From contig JACQZN010000129.1 in the NCBI GenBank assembly GCA_016213845.1, positions 77,268 through 132,041 on the forward strand: a DNA stretch of 54,774 nucleotides, written 5' to 3'. The DNA comes from Candidatus Wallbacteria bacterium. Lineage in GTDB: Bacteria; Muiribacteriota; UBA6191; JACPRK01. A program made the position numbers and the translations under genes. Shown piece by piece: positions 33,209-41,760 of the stretch. The notes beneath the pieces were generated by a model. The model searched no databases and was not told where the DNA came from. It saw only the letters and a program-made list of their open reading frames with translations. Position 1 is the first letter of the stretch. Each line of letters begins with the position of its first letter.

Positions 33209-35191
33209 ATGAGCCAGGACCAGGTGTTTCGCCTCACGCCCGGCAAGCGCGTGCTTTTCCTCACCAAGGACCCGGCGTTGATCCGGCGTCAGCTGGCCGG
33301 CGAGCTCGATCTCCAGATGTGCCAGCTATCGGTGGAGGAGCTCCTCGACGACATCAACACCGACGCGATGACCCCGGCGTGGGTCTGCTTCAGCTACCGC
33401 CCCGAGGAGATTGCGCGTAACGCATATGCGGGGTTGATCGTCGACGGCAAGCGGCTGTTCGAGGAGGGTGCGCTGGCCCGGGGGAACTTCGAGGTCATCG
33501 TGAGCGGCCAACGCAAAGGAGTCGGAAGCTCCCGTGAGACCGCGGTTCAGGCCGAGAAGTACTCCGGCATCCGGATGGCCGTGGCCGCCTCCTTTGCGCC
33601 GATCCACGCCCGGAACAACATCAACCTCGGCGTGCTGATGGGGAACCACGCGCAGCTGGCGCGGCTGCAGGCCGGGGAGGCGCTGTCCGTGGCCGAGCTG
33701 ACGGGTGGCCTGGACGGGGTGAGCCGAATGATCGTCGAGCATGGGGGTCTCTTCCCCTTCGCACGCGCGCTGAAAGAGGGGCGCGTGCAGGTGCCGCTGC
33801 CGGACACCGCGCCGCGGCCGATGACCATCGGCGAGAAGGTGCTGGCCTCCAAGCTGATCGCCAGCCCTGGAGCTTCTGTGAAGCCGGGGGACGCCCTGAT
33901 TGTCCGGGTCGACGGCGGGTACTCCCACGAGTTCACGACAGCCCAGGTCCACCACTTCCTTCGCCAGGAGTACGGCGAGGACTACCGGATCGCAACGCCG
34001 CGCGGTTTCGCCGTCTTCGAGGACCACCTCATCTACGCCGACGGCGTCGAGGCGATGAAGAAGTTCTCGCCGAAGATCGAGGAGCTGCGCCGGATGCAGC
34101 GCGAGTTCCAGCGCCACACGGGCGTGGCCGATTACTCGGCAACAGACGGCGTCTCGCCCGGCATCTGCCATCAGGTGGCCCGGGAACGGATTGTCCTGCC
34201 CGGCGACTTCATCCAGGCGACCGACAGCCACACCTGCATGGGCGGCGGCAACAATGCGCTGGCGTACGGCGTCGGAGCCACCGAATACGCCGCGCTCATC
34301 TACAGCGGCTCCACCTTTGCGCGGGTGCCGGAGACGATCCGCTTCGAGCTCGTGGGCGAGCTGGCCGACGGCGTCACCGCCAAGGACGTGATGCTGCACA
34401 TCCTGCTCCACTTCGCCCGCACTCAGCAGACGCTGGACCGGATCCTGGAGTTCGGCGGCCCTGGGCTGGCGTCGCTAACGATGGACGAGCGCGCGACGAT
34501 GGCCAACATGGCCACCGAGTGCACGGCCGCGGCCGGCGTCGTCGAGGCCGACGAAGCGACCTACCGGTGGCTCGCACGCAATCGGCCCGAGCTGACCCCA
34601 TCCGAGCTGGCCCGGCGGGCAGTGCACCCCGACCCGGGCGCCACGTACGCCGGCGGCGTCCACACGATCGACCTCTCGAGCCTGCGCCCGATGGTGGCCA
34701 CCCCCGGCGACCCGGACCACGGCATTCCCTCCGACCCGACCAACGGCGCCTTCGTCGACGCCATCGGCCAGGTCGTCATAGATATCGCCTACGGCGGCAG
34801 CTGCACGGCCGGCAAGGACGACGACGTCGACTTCTACGCGCGCGTGATGCGCGAGGCGCTTTCGGCTGGCCGGCGCGTTGCAAGAGGAGTCGCTTTTTAC
34901 ATCCAGTTCGGTTCGCACGCGGTCGAAGAGTACGCGCGCGCAAGCGGCCACCTGGCCGTCTTCGAAGCCACCGGCGTGCAGGTCATCCCGCCCGGCTGCG
35001 GCGCCTGCATCGGCTGCGGCCCGGGCGTCAGCGTCGGAGGCGAGCAGGTCACCGTGAGCGCCATCAACCGCAACTACCGAGGCCGCAGCGGCCCCGGCAA
35101 GCTCTATCTGGCCTCGCCCCTGACCGTCGCGGCCTCCGCCGTCGAGGGCCGGATCGTGGCCTTTCGCCCCGGCATGTGGGCCCGCGCCTGA
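33209..35191 (+). CDS. Aconitase-family hydro-lyase with swivel domain first (LeuD-LeuC order)
   Basis: 660 residues. Residues about 50-200 are a LeuD/aconitase swivel domain (SGQRKGVGSSRETAVQAEKYSG), which in most aconitases and 3-isopropylmalate dehydratases is C-terminal or a separate subunit. The catalytic half follows, with TDSHTCMGGG and the three [4Fe-4S] cysteines: GGSCTAGKDD, and GCGACIGCGPG near the end; INRNYRGRSGPG is the usual substrate loop. The order recalls AcnB without its HEAT repeats. Substrate candidates are 3-isopropylmalate, 2-methylmalate, methylcitrate or citrate. ATG 33209 has AGGAG 11 nt upstream. It converges with the che operon; REP-like sequence follows its stop. 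Confidence 0.88.
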   Translation: MSQDQVFRLTPGKRVLFLTKDPALIRRQLAGELDLQMCQLSVEELLDDINTDAMTPAWVCFSYRPEEIARNAYAGLIVDGKRLFEEGALARGNFEVIVSGQRKGVGSSRETAVQAEKYSGIRMAVAASFAPIHARNNINLGVLMGNHAQLARLQAGEALSVAELTGGLDGVSRMIVEHGGLFPFARALKEGRVQVPLPDTAPRPMTIGEKVLASKLIASPGASVKPGDALIVRVDGGYSHEFTTAQVHHFLRQEYGEDYRIATPRGFAVFEDHLIYADGVEAMKKFSPKIEELRRMQREFQRHTGVADYSATDGVSPGICHQVARERIVLPGDFIQATDSHTCMGGGNNALAYGVGATEYAALIYSGSTFARVPETIRFELVGELADGVTAKDVMLHILLHFARTQQTLDRILEFGGPGLASLTMDERATMANMATECTAAAGVVEADEATYRWLARNRPELTPSELARRAVHPDPGATYAGGVHTIDLSSLRPMVATPGDPDHGIPSDPTNGAFVDAIGQVVIDIAYGGSCTAGKDDDVDFYARVMREALSAGRRVARGVAFYIQFGSHAVEEYARASGHLAVFEATGVQVIPPGCGACIGCGPGVSVGGEQVTVSAINRNYRGRSGPGKLYLASPLTVAASAVEGRIVAFRPGMWARA

Positions 35192-35267
35192 CACTCAGGC
35201 TTCAGGCTTCAGGTTTCAGACCGTTGGACGCCGTGTCGAAGGGTCATCCCGAGCTTGTCGACGGACA
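35191..35267. repeat. Short-word repeat and REP-like motif (GTCATCCCGAGCTTGTCGAC)
   Basis: CAGGCTTCAGGCTTCAGG words (35195-35218) are followed by a motif whose complement reads TCGACAAGCTCGGGATGACC, a short interspersed motif I have seen in many environmental genomes. The stop of the response regulator (35244-35246) lies inside it. Confidence 0.6.
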
Positions 35268-35636
35268 CCCCTTGACCCGCTCGGCAATCGCCTCCACGTC
35301 CGCGGCGAACGAACGCGTGGAGATCGGCTTGGCGATGTAGCCGTCGAAGCCGGCGGCCAGCAGCCGTTCCCGGTCGCCGGCCATCGCCTGGGCGGTCACG
35401 GCCACGACGGGGAGCGCCGCGTGGGCCGGCAGGGCGCGGATCTCCGCCAGAAGCGCCTCCCCTCCCCCGCCCGGGACCCGGATGTCGAGCAGCACCAGGT
35501 CGACCGCGTCCGCGCCGAGAGCGCTCCGGGCGGAGTCGAGGTCCTGGGCCTCCACGACCTCGTGTCCGCGCCGCTGCAGGATGTCTCTGGCAAGCACCCT
35601 GTTCAACCGGTTGTCCTCGACGAGCAGGATTCTCAC
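35244..35636 (-). CDS. Single-domain CheY-like response regulator
   Basis: 130 residues: a lone receiver domain with acidic pair ED at the start (VEDN), phospho-acceptor Asp in LVLLDIRVPGG (about 51), the Thr switch in VAVTAQAMAG and the Lys in IAKPIS. The C-terminal CPSTSSG is encoded by an interspersed REP-like motif and appears to be an acquired tail. GTG 35636 begins 5 bp after the hybrid kinase stop, so it closes the chemosensory operon and is the probable diffusible output, given that no motor genes are nearby. Confidence 0.9.
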   Translation of the reverse strand: MRILLVEDNRLNRVLARDILQRRGHEVVEAQDLDSARSALGADAVDLVLLDIRVPGGGGEALLAEIRALPAHAALPVVAVTAQAMAGDRERLLAAGFDGYIAKPISTRSFAADVEAIAERVKGCPSTSSG

Positions 35637-35641
35637 GGTAC

Positions 35642-38509
35642 TCAGCGGCTCCTTTCAGTTCCAATCCTCTGACAGAGCTTCTCCAGCAGCTCCTCCGGAT
35701 GGCTCCCGTCGTCCGGATACCAGACGGCGGCGCTGGACCGTACCTGCGTCTCCATCGAAGCGGTGATGAGATCGCTCATCCGCTCGGTCAGCACCGGCAC
35801 GTCGCCGTCGCGCAATCCGTAACTGACCAGCGCCAGCGCCCCATCGCCGGCCACGGCCATCAGGTCTCCGGGCCTCAGCGCCGGCCGCAAGAGCCGGGCC
35901 CAGGGGATCGGCGCCGGTCGCGACGGTACGTCGAGCGCGAAGCCCACGACGGCGAACCGTTTCAGCTCCCGCTCGGCCTGCTGGATGCGCGTACGCACGT
36001 GCATCTGGAGGGCCGCGGCCGACGGCAGCCCGGTCGCCTCGTGCCAGAACTCGCTCCCGATCAGCCCGAGCGAATTGAAACTCTGGAGGATCTGCTCCCG
36101 CGTGATCGGCTTCACCAGGTAGTCCGTGGCGCCCAGGAGGTAGCCCTGGCTCGGCTGGTCGAGCACGCTGATCACGACCACCGGGATCGCCGCTGTCTCG
36201 GGCTGCGATTTCAGTCGCCGCAGTACGGTCCAGCCATCGGTGCCGGGCATCATGATGTCGAGCGTGACGGCTATCGGTGTCAGCTCGATCGCCAGCTTCA
36301 CGGCCTCCTCGGCGTGTGCCGCGAACTCGATGCCGAAGCCCGCGGATCGCAAGTGGCCCGCGATCAGGTCGGCGGCCTTCGGGTCGTCCTCGACGACCAG
36401 CACCAGTGGCTTCTCTCCGGGCCCGTCCCGCTTGAGCTGCCGGGTCCAGTCGACCTCCTGCCGCAGGAACACCGGCAGCATCACGGTGAAACGGCTGCCC
36501 TTGCCGGGCTGGCTCTCGGCGGCGATCGAACCGCCGTGCAGCTCCACCAGCTTCTTGGTCAGCGCCAGCCCCAGGCCGGTCCCCTCGGTCGGATCGCTCG
36601 GCCGATCCTCGAGCCGCTCGAACTCGCGGAACAACCGGGAGAGGTCCTCGGGGCGGATGCCGATTCCGGTGTCGTCAACCGAGATGTAGACGCGCTCGGG
36701 CTCGGCCCGGACCTCCAGGCTCACTCGGCCGCCGTCAGGGGTGAACTTGATACCGTTGGAGAGGAGGTTGTAGAGAACCTGCTTGAGCCGCACGGGGTCT
36801 GCGAAGATGCTGACCTGCTGGTCCGGGAGCGTGTACTCGACGGTGATGCGCCTTCGCTGCGAGAGGGCCATCGCGCTGGCCTTGACGGCGTTGACGACGG
36901 CGTCGATCGGCACCCACTCGCAGCGTAGCTCCGTCTTGCCGGCCTCGATCTTGGAGATGTCCAGGACCTCGTTGATCAGGTTCAGCAGGTGCCTTCCGCT
37001 GGAGAGCACGTTCTGCATGTAGTCCCGCTGGGCCTCGTCGAGGGGACCGACGGCGTCGTCGATGAGCAGCTCCGAGAATCCGATGATGGCGTTGAGCGGC
37101 GTGCGCAACTCGTGCGACATGCTGGCCAGGAAGCGCGACTTGAAGAGACTCTCGCGCTCGGCCTGCTCCTTGGCGCGCAGGTACTGCGCGTTCAAGCGCG
37201 CGAGGTCCTCGTTCTTCTGCTCGACGTTTGCCAGGAAGGCCGCGCGCGTCTCTGCCAGACGGGTGGCGGAGCGCGCTTCCGCGGCTTCCAGCGCCTTCTG
37301 GACCAGCTCCTCGCGGATGCGCCGGGTCTCGTCCTCGAACTGCTTGCGCCTGAGCTGCGCGCGCAGGCGGGCCTTGAGCACCTCGAAGTCGGCGGACTTG
37401 TTGATGTAGTCGTCGGCGCCGGCGTCGATGCCCTCGATCATCGCTTCGCGCTCCTCGGCCGCAGTGAGCATCAGAAGGGGCACGTCCCGGAGGGCCGCCT
37501 GCGACTTGACGCGCCGGCAGACCTCGTGGCCGTCCAGGCCCGGCATGCGCAGGTCGAGCAGGATGGCGTCCACCGACTGCGCCGCCAACAGCTCCAGGGC
37601 CTCCTCGCCCGAGCGTGCCGAGACGATCTCGTAGCCCTCGCGCTGCAGCTCGGAGGCGAGCTCATGGAGGAAAGTGGGGCTGTCATCGACGGCCAGGATG
37701 CGCTTGGGGCTCTCGAGGCTTGGGGTGGGGCCGGAGAGCGGCTGGCCGCGGCCGGGGCGGACCAGCCGGCGAAGCCGGGTGAGCAGCAGCTCCATATCGC
37801 CGCCCTTGCGGGCGAAGTCGTCGGCGCCGGCCTCGAGGGCATCCGCCTCGGCCTCGGAGCCGGCGCTGCCGGTGAGGAGAAGACAGGGCGTGGTGCGCAG
37901 GCCAGCGTCGAGCCGCACGTTGCGGACGACGGTTGTGCCTGAGATGCCTGGAAGCTCGCTGTCGACGATGATGGCGTCGGGGCGCGTGTCGGCGGCGGTA
38001 CGCAGTCCCTCCTCGCCGCTTGCTGCCAGGAGCACCCGGTAGCCGGCGCCCTCGAGCGACAGACGCAGCTCCTGTCGCACCGACTGACTGTCGTCGATGA
38101 CCAGCACGGTCGGCGGCCGCAGCCCCTCGGGCCAGGACGGCCTGCGCCGCACGAGCTGGCGTGCCCGGGAGATGACTTGGGCGGGCTCGTACGGCTTCCC
38201 CAGGTACTCGTCGGCGCCGGACTCCAGGCCGCGGATGCGGGCCGCGACTTCGGACTCGGTGGAGAGCAGCATCACCGGGAGAGCCCGGGTCTTCTCAGCC
38301 GCTCTGAGCTCTTGCAGGAAGGCCAGGCCATCGCCGTCGGGGAGGAGCACGTCCAGGACGATCAGCTCGAAGGCACCTGCCGCGACCGCCTCGCGCGCCT
38401 GCTGTATCGAGGCGCAGAGCGTGGTGTCCATCCCGGCCCGTTCGAAGACCTCGGCCAGGTCCATGCGGACCGTGAGACTGTCGTCGACGATCAGGACGGA
38501 GGTTCTCAC
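35642..38509 (-). CDS. Hybrid histidine kinase: three receivers, kinase core, fourth receiver, degenerate GGDEF
   Basis: 955 residues with no membrane segment. Receivers are at about 4-118, 133-248 and 270-385 (acceptor Asp53, Asp183 and Asp319), followed by a coiled coil, HisKA with His466 in SHELRTP, an HATPase (Asn585 in NLLSN, DDTGIGI, GTGLGLAL), and a fourth receiver with Asp751. After this (about 815-945) comes a GGDEF-like fold: an ATGLPSAAAL phrase in place of D-x-L-T-G-L-x-N-R and AGDG (887-890) in place of GGDEF, so it cannot make cyclic-di-GMP. Its GTG overlaps the cheB stop (GTGA), so it is part of the chemosensory array. It likely integrates phosphate from CheA and relays it to its own or the following receiver. 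Confidence 0.93.
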   Translation of the reverse strand: MRTSVLIVDDSLTVRMDLAEVFERAGMDTTLCASIQQAREAVAAGAFELIVLDVLLPDGDGLAFLQELRAAEKTRALPVMLLSTESEVAARIRGLESGADEYLGKPYEPAQVISRARQLVRRRPSWPEGLRPPTVLVIDDSQSVRQELRLSLEGAGYRVLLAASGEEGLRTAADTRPDAIIVDSELPGISGTTVVRNVRLDAGLRTTPCLLLTGSAGSEAEADALEAGADDFARKGGDMELLLTRLRRLVRPGRGQPLSGPTPSLESPKRILAVDDSPTFLHELASELQREGYEIVSARSGEEALELLAAQSVDAILLDLRMPGLDGHEVCRRVKSQAALRDVPLLMLTAAEEREAMIEGIDAGADDYINKSADFEVLKARLRAQLRRKQFEDETRRIREELVQKALEAAEARSATRLAETRAAFLANVEQKNEDLARLNAQYLRAKEQAERESLFKSRFLASMSHELRTPLNAIIGFSELLIDDAVGPLDEAQRDYMQNVLSSGRHLLNLINEVLDISKIEAGKTELRCEWVPIDAVVNAVKASAMALSQRRRITVEYTLPDQQVSIFADPVRLKQVLYNLLSNGIKFTPDGGRVSLEVRAEPERVYISVDDTGIGIRPEDLSRLFREFERLEDRPSDPTEGTGLGLALTKKLVELHGGSIAAESQPGKGSRFTVMLPVFLRQEVDWTRQLKRDGPGEKPLVLVVEDDPKAADLIAGHLRSAGFGIEFAAHAEEAVKLAIELTPIAVTLDIMMPGTDGWTVLRRLKSQPETAAIPVVVISVLDQPSQGYLLGATDYLVKPITREQILQSFNSLGLIGSEFWHEATGLPSAAALQMHVRTRIQQAERELKRFAVVGFALDVPSRPAPIPWARLLRPALRPGDLMAVAGDGALALVSYGLRDGDVPVLTERMSDLITASMETQVRSSAAVWYPDDGSHPEELLEKLCQRIGTERSR

Positions 38510-39621
38510 GCCTGGCCTCCCCTGGGAGTGCGGCCGTTGGCCGCCGAGGCTGCCAGGACCTCGGAAAACGCAAGGTCACCGCGGGCGAGCTCCAGGAGGG
38601 CGGCCGCGATCTTGTCGACCGGGAGGACCCGGCCGGCCGCGTCGAGCGCGATGGCCTCCCTGGGCATGCCGAAGACGACCGAGCTAGCCTCGTCCTGCGC
38701 GATGGTCGAGGCACCGGACAGTTTCAAGGCGAGGAGGCCGCGGGCGCCGTCGCGCCCCATTCCTGTCAGGAGACATCCGATGGCCTTCGGGCCGAAGGCG
38801 CTGGCCGCCGATTCGAAGAGGACGTCCACGGAGGGCCTGCAGTAGTTGCGTTCGGGTCCGTCATCCAAGCGCAGCCTTCCGTCTCGCACGACCAGGTGGC
38901 AACCCGGCGTGGCCATGACCACGCGCCCGCGGCCGGGCGGCGGCATCGGTTCGCCATCGAGGGCGCAGGCGACGGGAAGCGGAGAGAGATCATCCAGCCA
39001 CTCCGCGAGCGACGAGGCGAAGAGCTTGCCGATGTGTATCACCAGGAGGATCGGCAGGGGGAAGTCGGCGGGCAGCCCTCGCAGGATCTGGAGGACGGCC
39101 GCGGGTCCGCCGGTGCTGGCGCCCATGACGACGGCCCTGAGGCCGGGCGCCAAGGGGGGAGCGGCTGCCGGGCGCGCGCGGGAAGCGGCGCGTTCGAGCC
39201 GGACGCGCGGGTGGGTGATGACGCGGATCTTGGCTACGAGCTTGAGGGTGGCCCGGAGCTCGGCTTCCCAGCGGCCCTCCGGCTCCGTGCCGTCGGGCTT
39301 TTCGAGTACCTCGACGGCGCCGGCGGCCAGAGCCTCGTAGGTGCGGAAGAGCTCGCCACGCTCGGTCGACGACGAGACGATCAGGATCGGGGTCGGGCAG
39401 TCGCCCATGATCTGCTCGACGGCCGAGAGGCCGTCCACACCGGGCATGACGATGTCGAGAGTGATGACGTCGGGGCGCATCCGCTTGCAGAGCTCGATGG
39501 CGGTGGCGCCGTCGGCTGCCTCCCCGACCACTTCCAGCTCGGGATCGATCGAGAGAGCGTCGACGATGTGGCGGCGCACAGTGGTCGAATCCTCGACGAC
39601 CAGCACGCGGACCTTCGTCAT
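38506..39621 (-). CDS. cheB: CheB: receptor methylesterase with receiver domain
   Basis: 371 residues. The receiver has Asp56 (LDIVMP); the methylesterase triad is Ser169 (GASTGGP), His196 and Asp291 (GMGRDGA). It removes methyl groups from receptor glutamates on phosphorylation by CheA, with CheR as its opposite. ATG 39621 begins 3 bp after the cheA stop. The linker (about 140-158) is Ala/Pro-rich. All catalytic residues are intact. Confidence 0.95.
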   Translation of the reverse strand: MTKVRVLVVEDSTTVRRHIVDALSIDPELEVVGEAADGATAIELCKRMRPDVITLDIVMPGVDGLSAVEQIMGDCPTPILIVSSSTERGELFRTYEALAAGAVEVLEKPDGTEPEGRWEAELRATLKLVAKIRVITHPRVRLERAASRARPAAAPPLAPGLRAVVMGASTGGPAAVLQILRGLPADFPLPILLVIHIGKLFASSLAEWLDDLSPLPVACALDGEPMPPPGRGRVVMATPGCHLVVRDGRLRLDDGPERNYCRPSVDVLFESAASAFGPKAIGCLLTGMGRDGARGLLALKLSGASTIAQDEASSVVFGMPREAIALDAAGRVLPVDKIAAALLELARGDLAFSEVLAASAANGRTPRGGQA

Positions 39622-39624
39622 GGC

Positions 39625-41727
39625 TCAGCTCACCAGCTCCCGGATCTTGCGGAGCAACACGTTCTGGTCAAAGTCGCTCTTGACGATGTAGGCGCTGGCG
39701 CCGGCGCGGCTACCGCGCTCGAGGTCCTGGACGCTGGAGCGCGAAGTGACGAGGATGGCGGGGACCTGACGGAAGTCGGGATGGGACCGCGTACGCTCCA
39801 CGAACTCGAAGCCGTCCATGCCTGGCATCTCGACGTCGACGACGAAGAGCGAGTAGCGCGTCTGGCCGGCCATCTGGAGCGCTTCCTCGCCGGACGTGGC
39901 CAGGTGGACCCGATAGCCCGCGGTCTCCAGGATGCTCTGCTCCAGCATGCGCGTCGTGAGGGAGTCGTCGACGATGAGCACGGGTAGTGGCTCCCGGCTT
40001 CCCGGGCTGTTGGTCACGGCCATTCCGGAGGACGCCAGCTCGACCGCTGCGGCCGGATCGACCAGCAGCCTGGGATTCCCGGCCGCGTCGAGTGAGGCGC
40101 CCGCAACGACGGGCGACGTGCCCGCTGCGGCGGGGATGGAGCGAACGACCACGTTCTCGATTCCCTGGACTCGATCGACGCCCAGGGCCACCCGGCGGCC
40201 AGCCCGCTCCACCAGCACTGCGGACCACGTCCGCTCGCGCGGGTGGCCTGGCACGTCCCGACCCAGGAGCCTGGAGAGAGGGACGAAGGTGACCACACCG
40301 CCCTCGTGCGTCACTCCCAGCCCGTCGCCCGACTCGAAGAGCTCCCCCTTGCCGACGCGGACGACCTGACGCACTGCGTCAAGCGGGATGGAGAGCTCGA
40401 CGCCGCCGGCCGCCACGTCCAGCGCGGTCAGCGCCGACATCGTGATCGGCACGCGGAGCTCGAAGGTCACGCCCTGGCCGGGCACCGAGCGGACCTCGAT
40501 GTCGCCGCCCAGGCGGGCCAAGCTCTCCTGAGCGGCCGCCAGTCCGATGCCCCGTCCGGAGAGGTGGTCGGCGTCCATGGTCGTGCTGACGCCACCGCGC
40601 ATCAGGACCCGGATCATCTCGTCGAGCGTTCGACTCTCACCACTCGCGGGGGCCAGCCCGCGCGCCGCGGCCGCGCGCCAGATAGCCTCCTGGTCCAGCC
40701 CCCGGCCGTCGTCGGCGCAGGCGACCCGAGCCTCGCCGCGCTCCCTCGACACGGAGATCCGCACCCGCCCGCAGGCCGGCTTGCCCGCCGCCAGGCGCGC
40801 CGCCGGCGGCTCCACGCCGTGGGCGACGGCATTGCGCACCAGGTGCAGCAGCGCCTCCCGCAGCGCCGCCAGCACGTGGGCGTCGAGCCGGACCTCCCCG
40901 CCGCTCGTCGTCACATCGACCTCCCGGCCCAGCGACCGCGCCGCGTCTCGCGCGGCTCGCTCCAGACCGTGGAACAGGACCGCAACCGGCACCAGCCGCA
41001 AATGACTTGCCCGCCCCCGGAAGTCCGCCAGCTCGCGCTCCACCCGGTCGACTCCGGCACGCATCGCCGCCAGCCCTCTCTCCAGCAGCTCGGAGGCCTG
41101 CGCCGCCAGCTCCCGCACCCGCGAGAGCGTCAGCTCCACCCGCTGCCGGCCGGCCGCGGCAGCTCCCCGGCCGCCCAGCTGCTCCCGGAGCGATTCCACC
41201 AGCCGCCGAGACTTCTCGAGCTGAGGCAGACCCACCCTCAGCGCCGACGTCTGGACACTGGCCTCGTAGGCATCTTCGAGCAGTCCGTCGAGCTCAGCCA
41301 GCTCCACCCGGATCGTCTCGATCGGCTCCTCTTCCTGCGCGGCGGGATGCCTCGACGCAACGGCCGGCTCCTGGCGCCTCGAAACCGCCTCGAGAACTGC
41401 GACCGCTGCTGGCGCGTCCAGCGCCTTCACTCCGGCTCCGAACTCGTCCAGCAGCGCGAGCGCCCGGTCGATCCGGACCCGCTCGGCGACCTTGCCTCCG
41501 TCCCGCAGCGGCCCCAGCAAGTCCTCCAGCTCGTGCGCCAGCTCGGCCAGCCGCGGCTGGCGGACGACCCTGCATGCCCCCTTGAGCGTGTGCGCCAGCC
41601 TCAACAGCCGCCCCACTGCGGGCGCCTCCGCCTCGCCCCGCTCGAGCTCGAGCACGCCGCTCGACAGCGCCTCCAGAAGCTCGCGGCTTTCGATGCGGAA
41701 GTACTTGTAGCGGTCCTCGCCGGCCAT
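39625..41727 (-). CDS. cheA: CheA-type chemosensory kinase with C-terminal receiver
   Basis: 700 residues. P1 Hpt domain with His46 in AHTLKG; a short P3-like coil; HATPase with Asn299 in LVRNAVAHG, DDGRGLD and GRGIGL; a CheW-like P5 (about 430-565); and a receiver with Asp631 (VVDVEMPG). A separate P2 (CheY/CheB docking) domain is not obvious. The receiver fused at the end is typical of chemosensory systems that do not run flagella, such as type IV pili or alternative-function pathways. It accepts signals from the MCP 33 bp upstream and feeds CheB and the receiver proteins. Confidence 0.95.
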   Translation of the reverse strand: MAGEDRYKYFRIESRELLEALSSGVLELERGEAEAPAVGRLLRLAHTLKGACRVVRQPRLAELAHELEDLLGPLRDGGKVAERVRIDRALALLDEFGAGVKALDAPAAVAVLEAVSRRQEPAVASRHPAAQEEEPIETIRVELAELDGLLEDAYEASVQTSALRVGLPQLEKSRRLVESLREQLGGRGAAAAGRQRVELTLSRVRELAAQASELLERGLAAMRAGVDRVERELADFRGRASHLRLVPVAVLFHGLERAARDAARSLGREVDVTTSGGEVRLDAHVLAALREALLHLVRNAVAHGVEPPAARLAAGKPACGRVRISVSRERGEARVACADDGRGLDQEAIWRAAAARGLAPASGESRTLDEMIRVLMRGGVSTTMDADHLSGRGIGLAAAQESLARLGGDIEVRSVPGQGVTFELRVPITMSALTALDVAAGGVELSIPLDAVRQVVRVGKGELFESGDGLGVTHEGGVVTFVPLSRLLGRDVPGHPRERTWSAVLVERAGRRVALGVDRVQGIENVVVRSIPAAAGTSPVVAGASLDAAGNPRLLVDPAAAVELASSGMAVTNSPGSREPLPVLIVDDSLTTRMLEQSILETAGYRVHLATSGEEALQMAGQTRYSLFVVDVEMPGMDGFEFVERTRSHPDFRQVPAILVTSRSSVQDLERGSRAGASAYIVKSDFDQNVLLRKIRELVS

Positions 41728-41760
41728 CGTCTGGCTGCTCCTTCGCGTTCGCCGGCGCCT

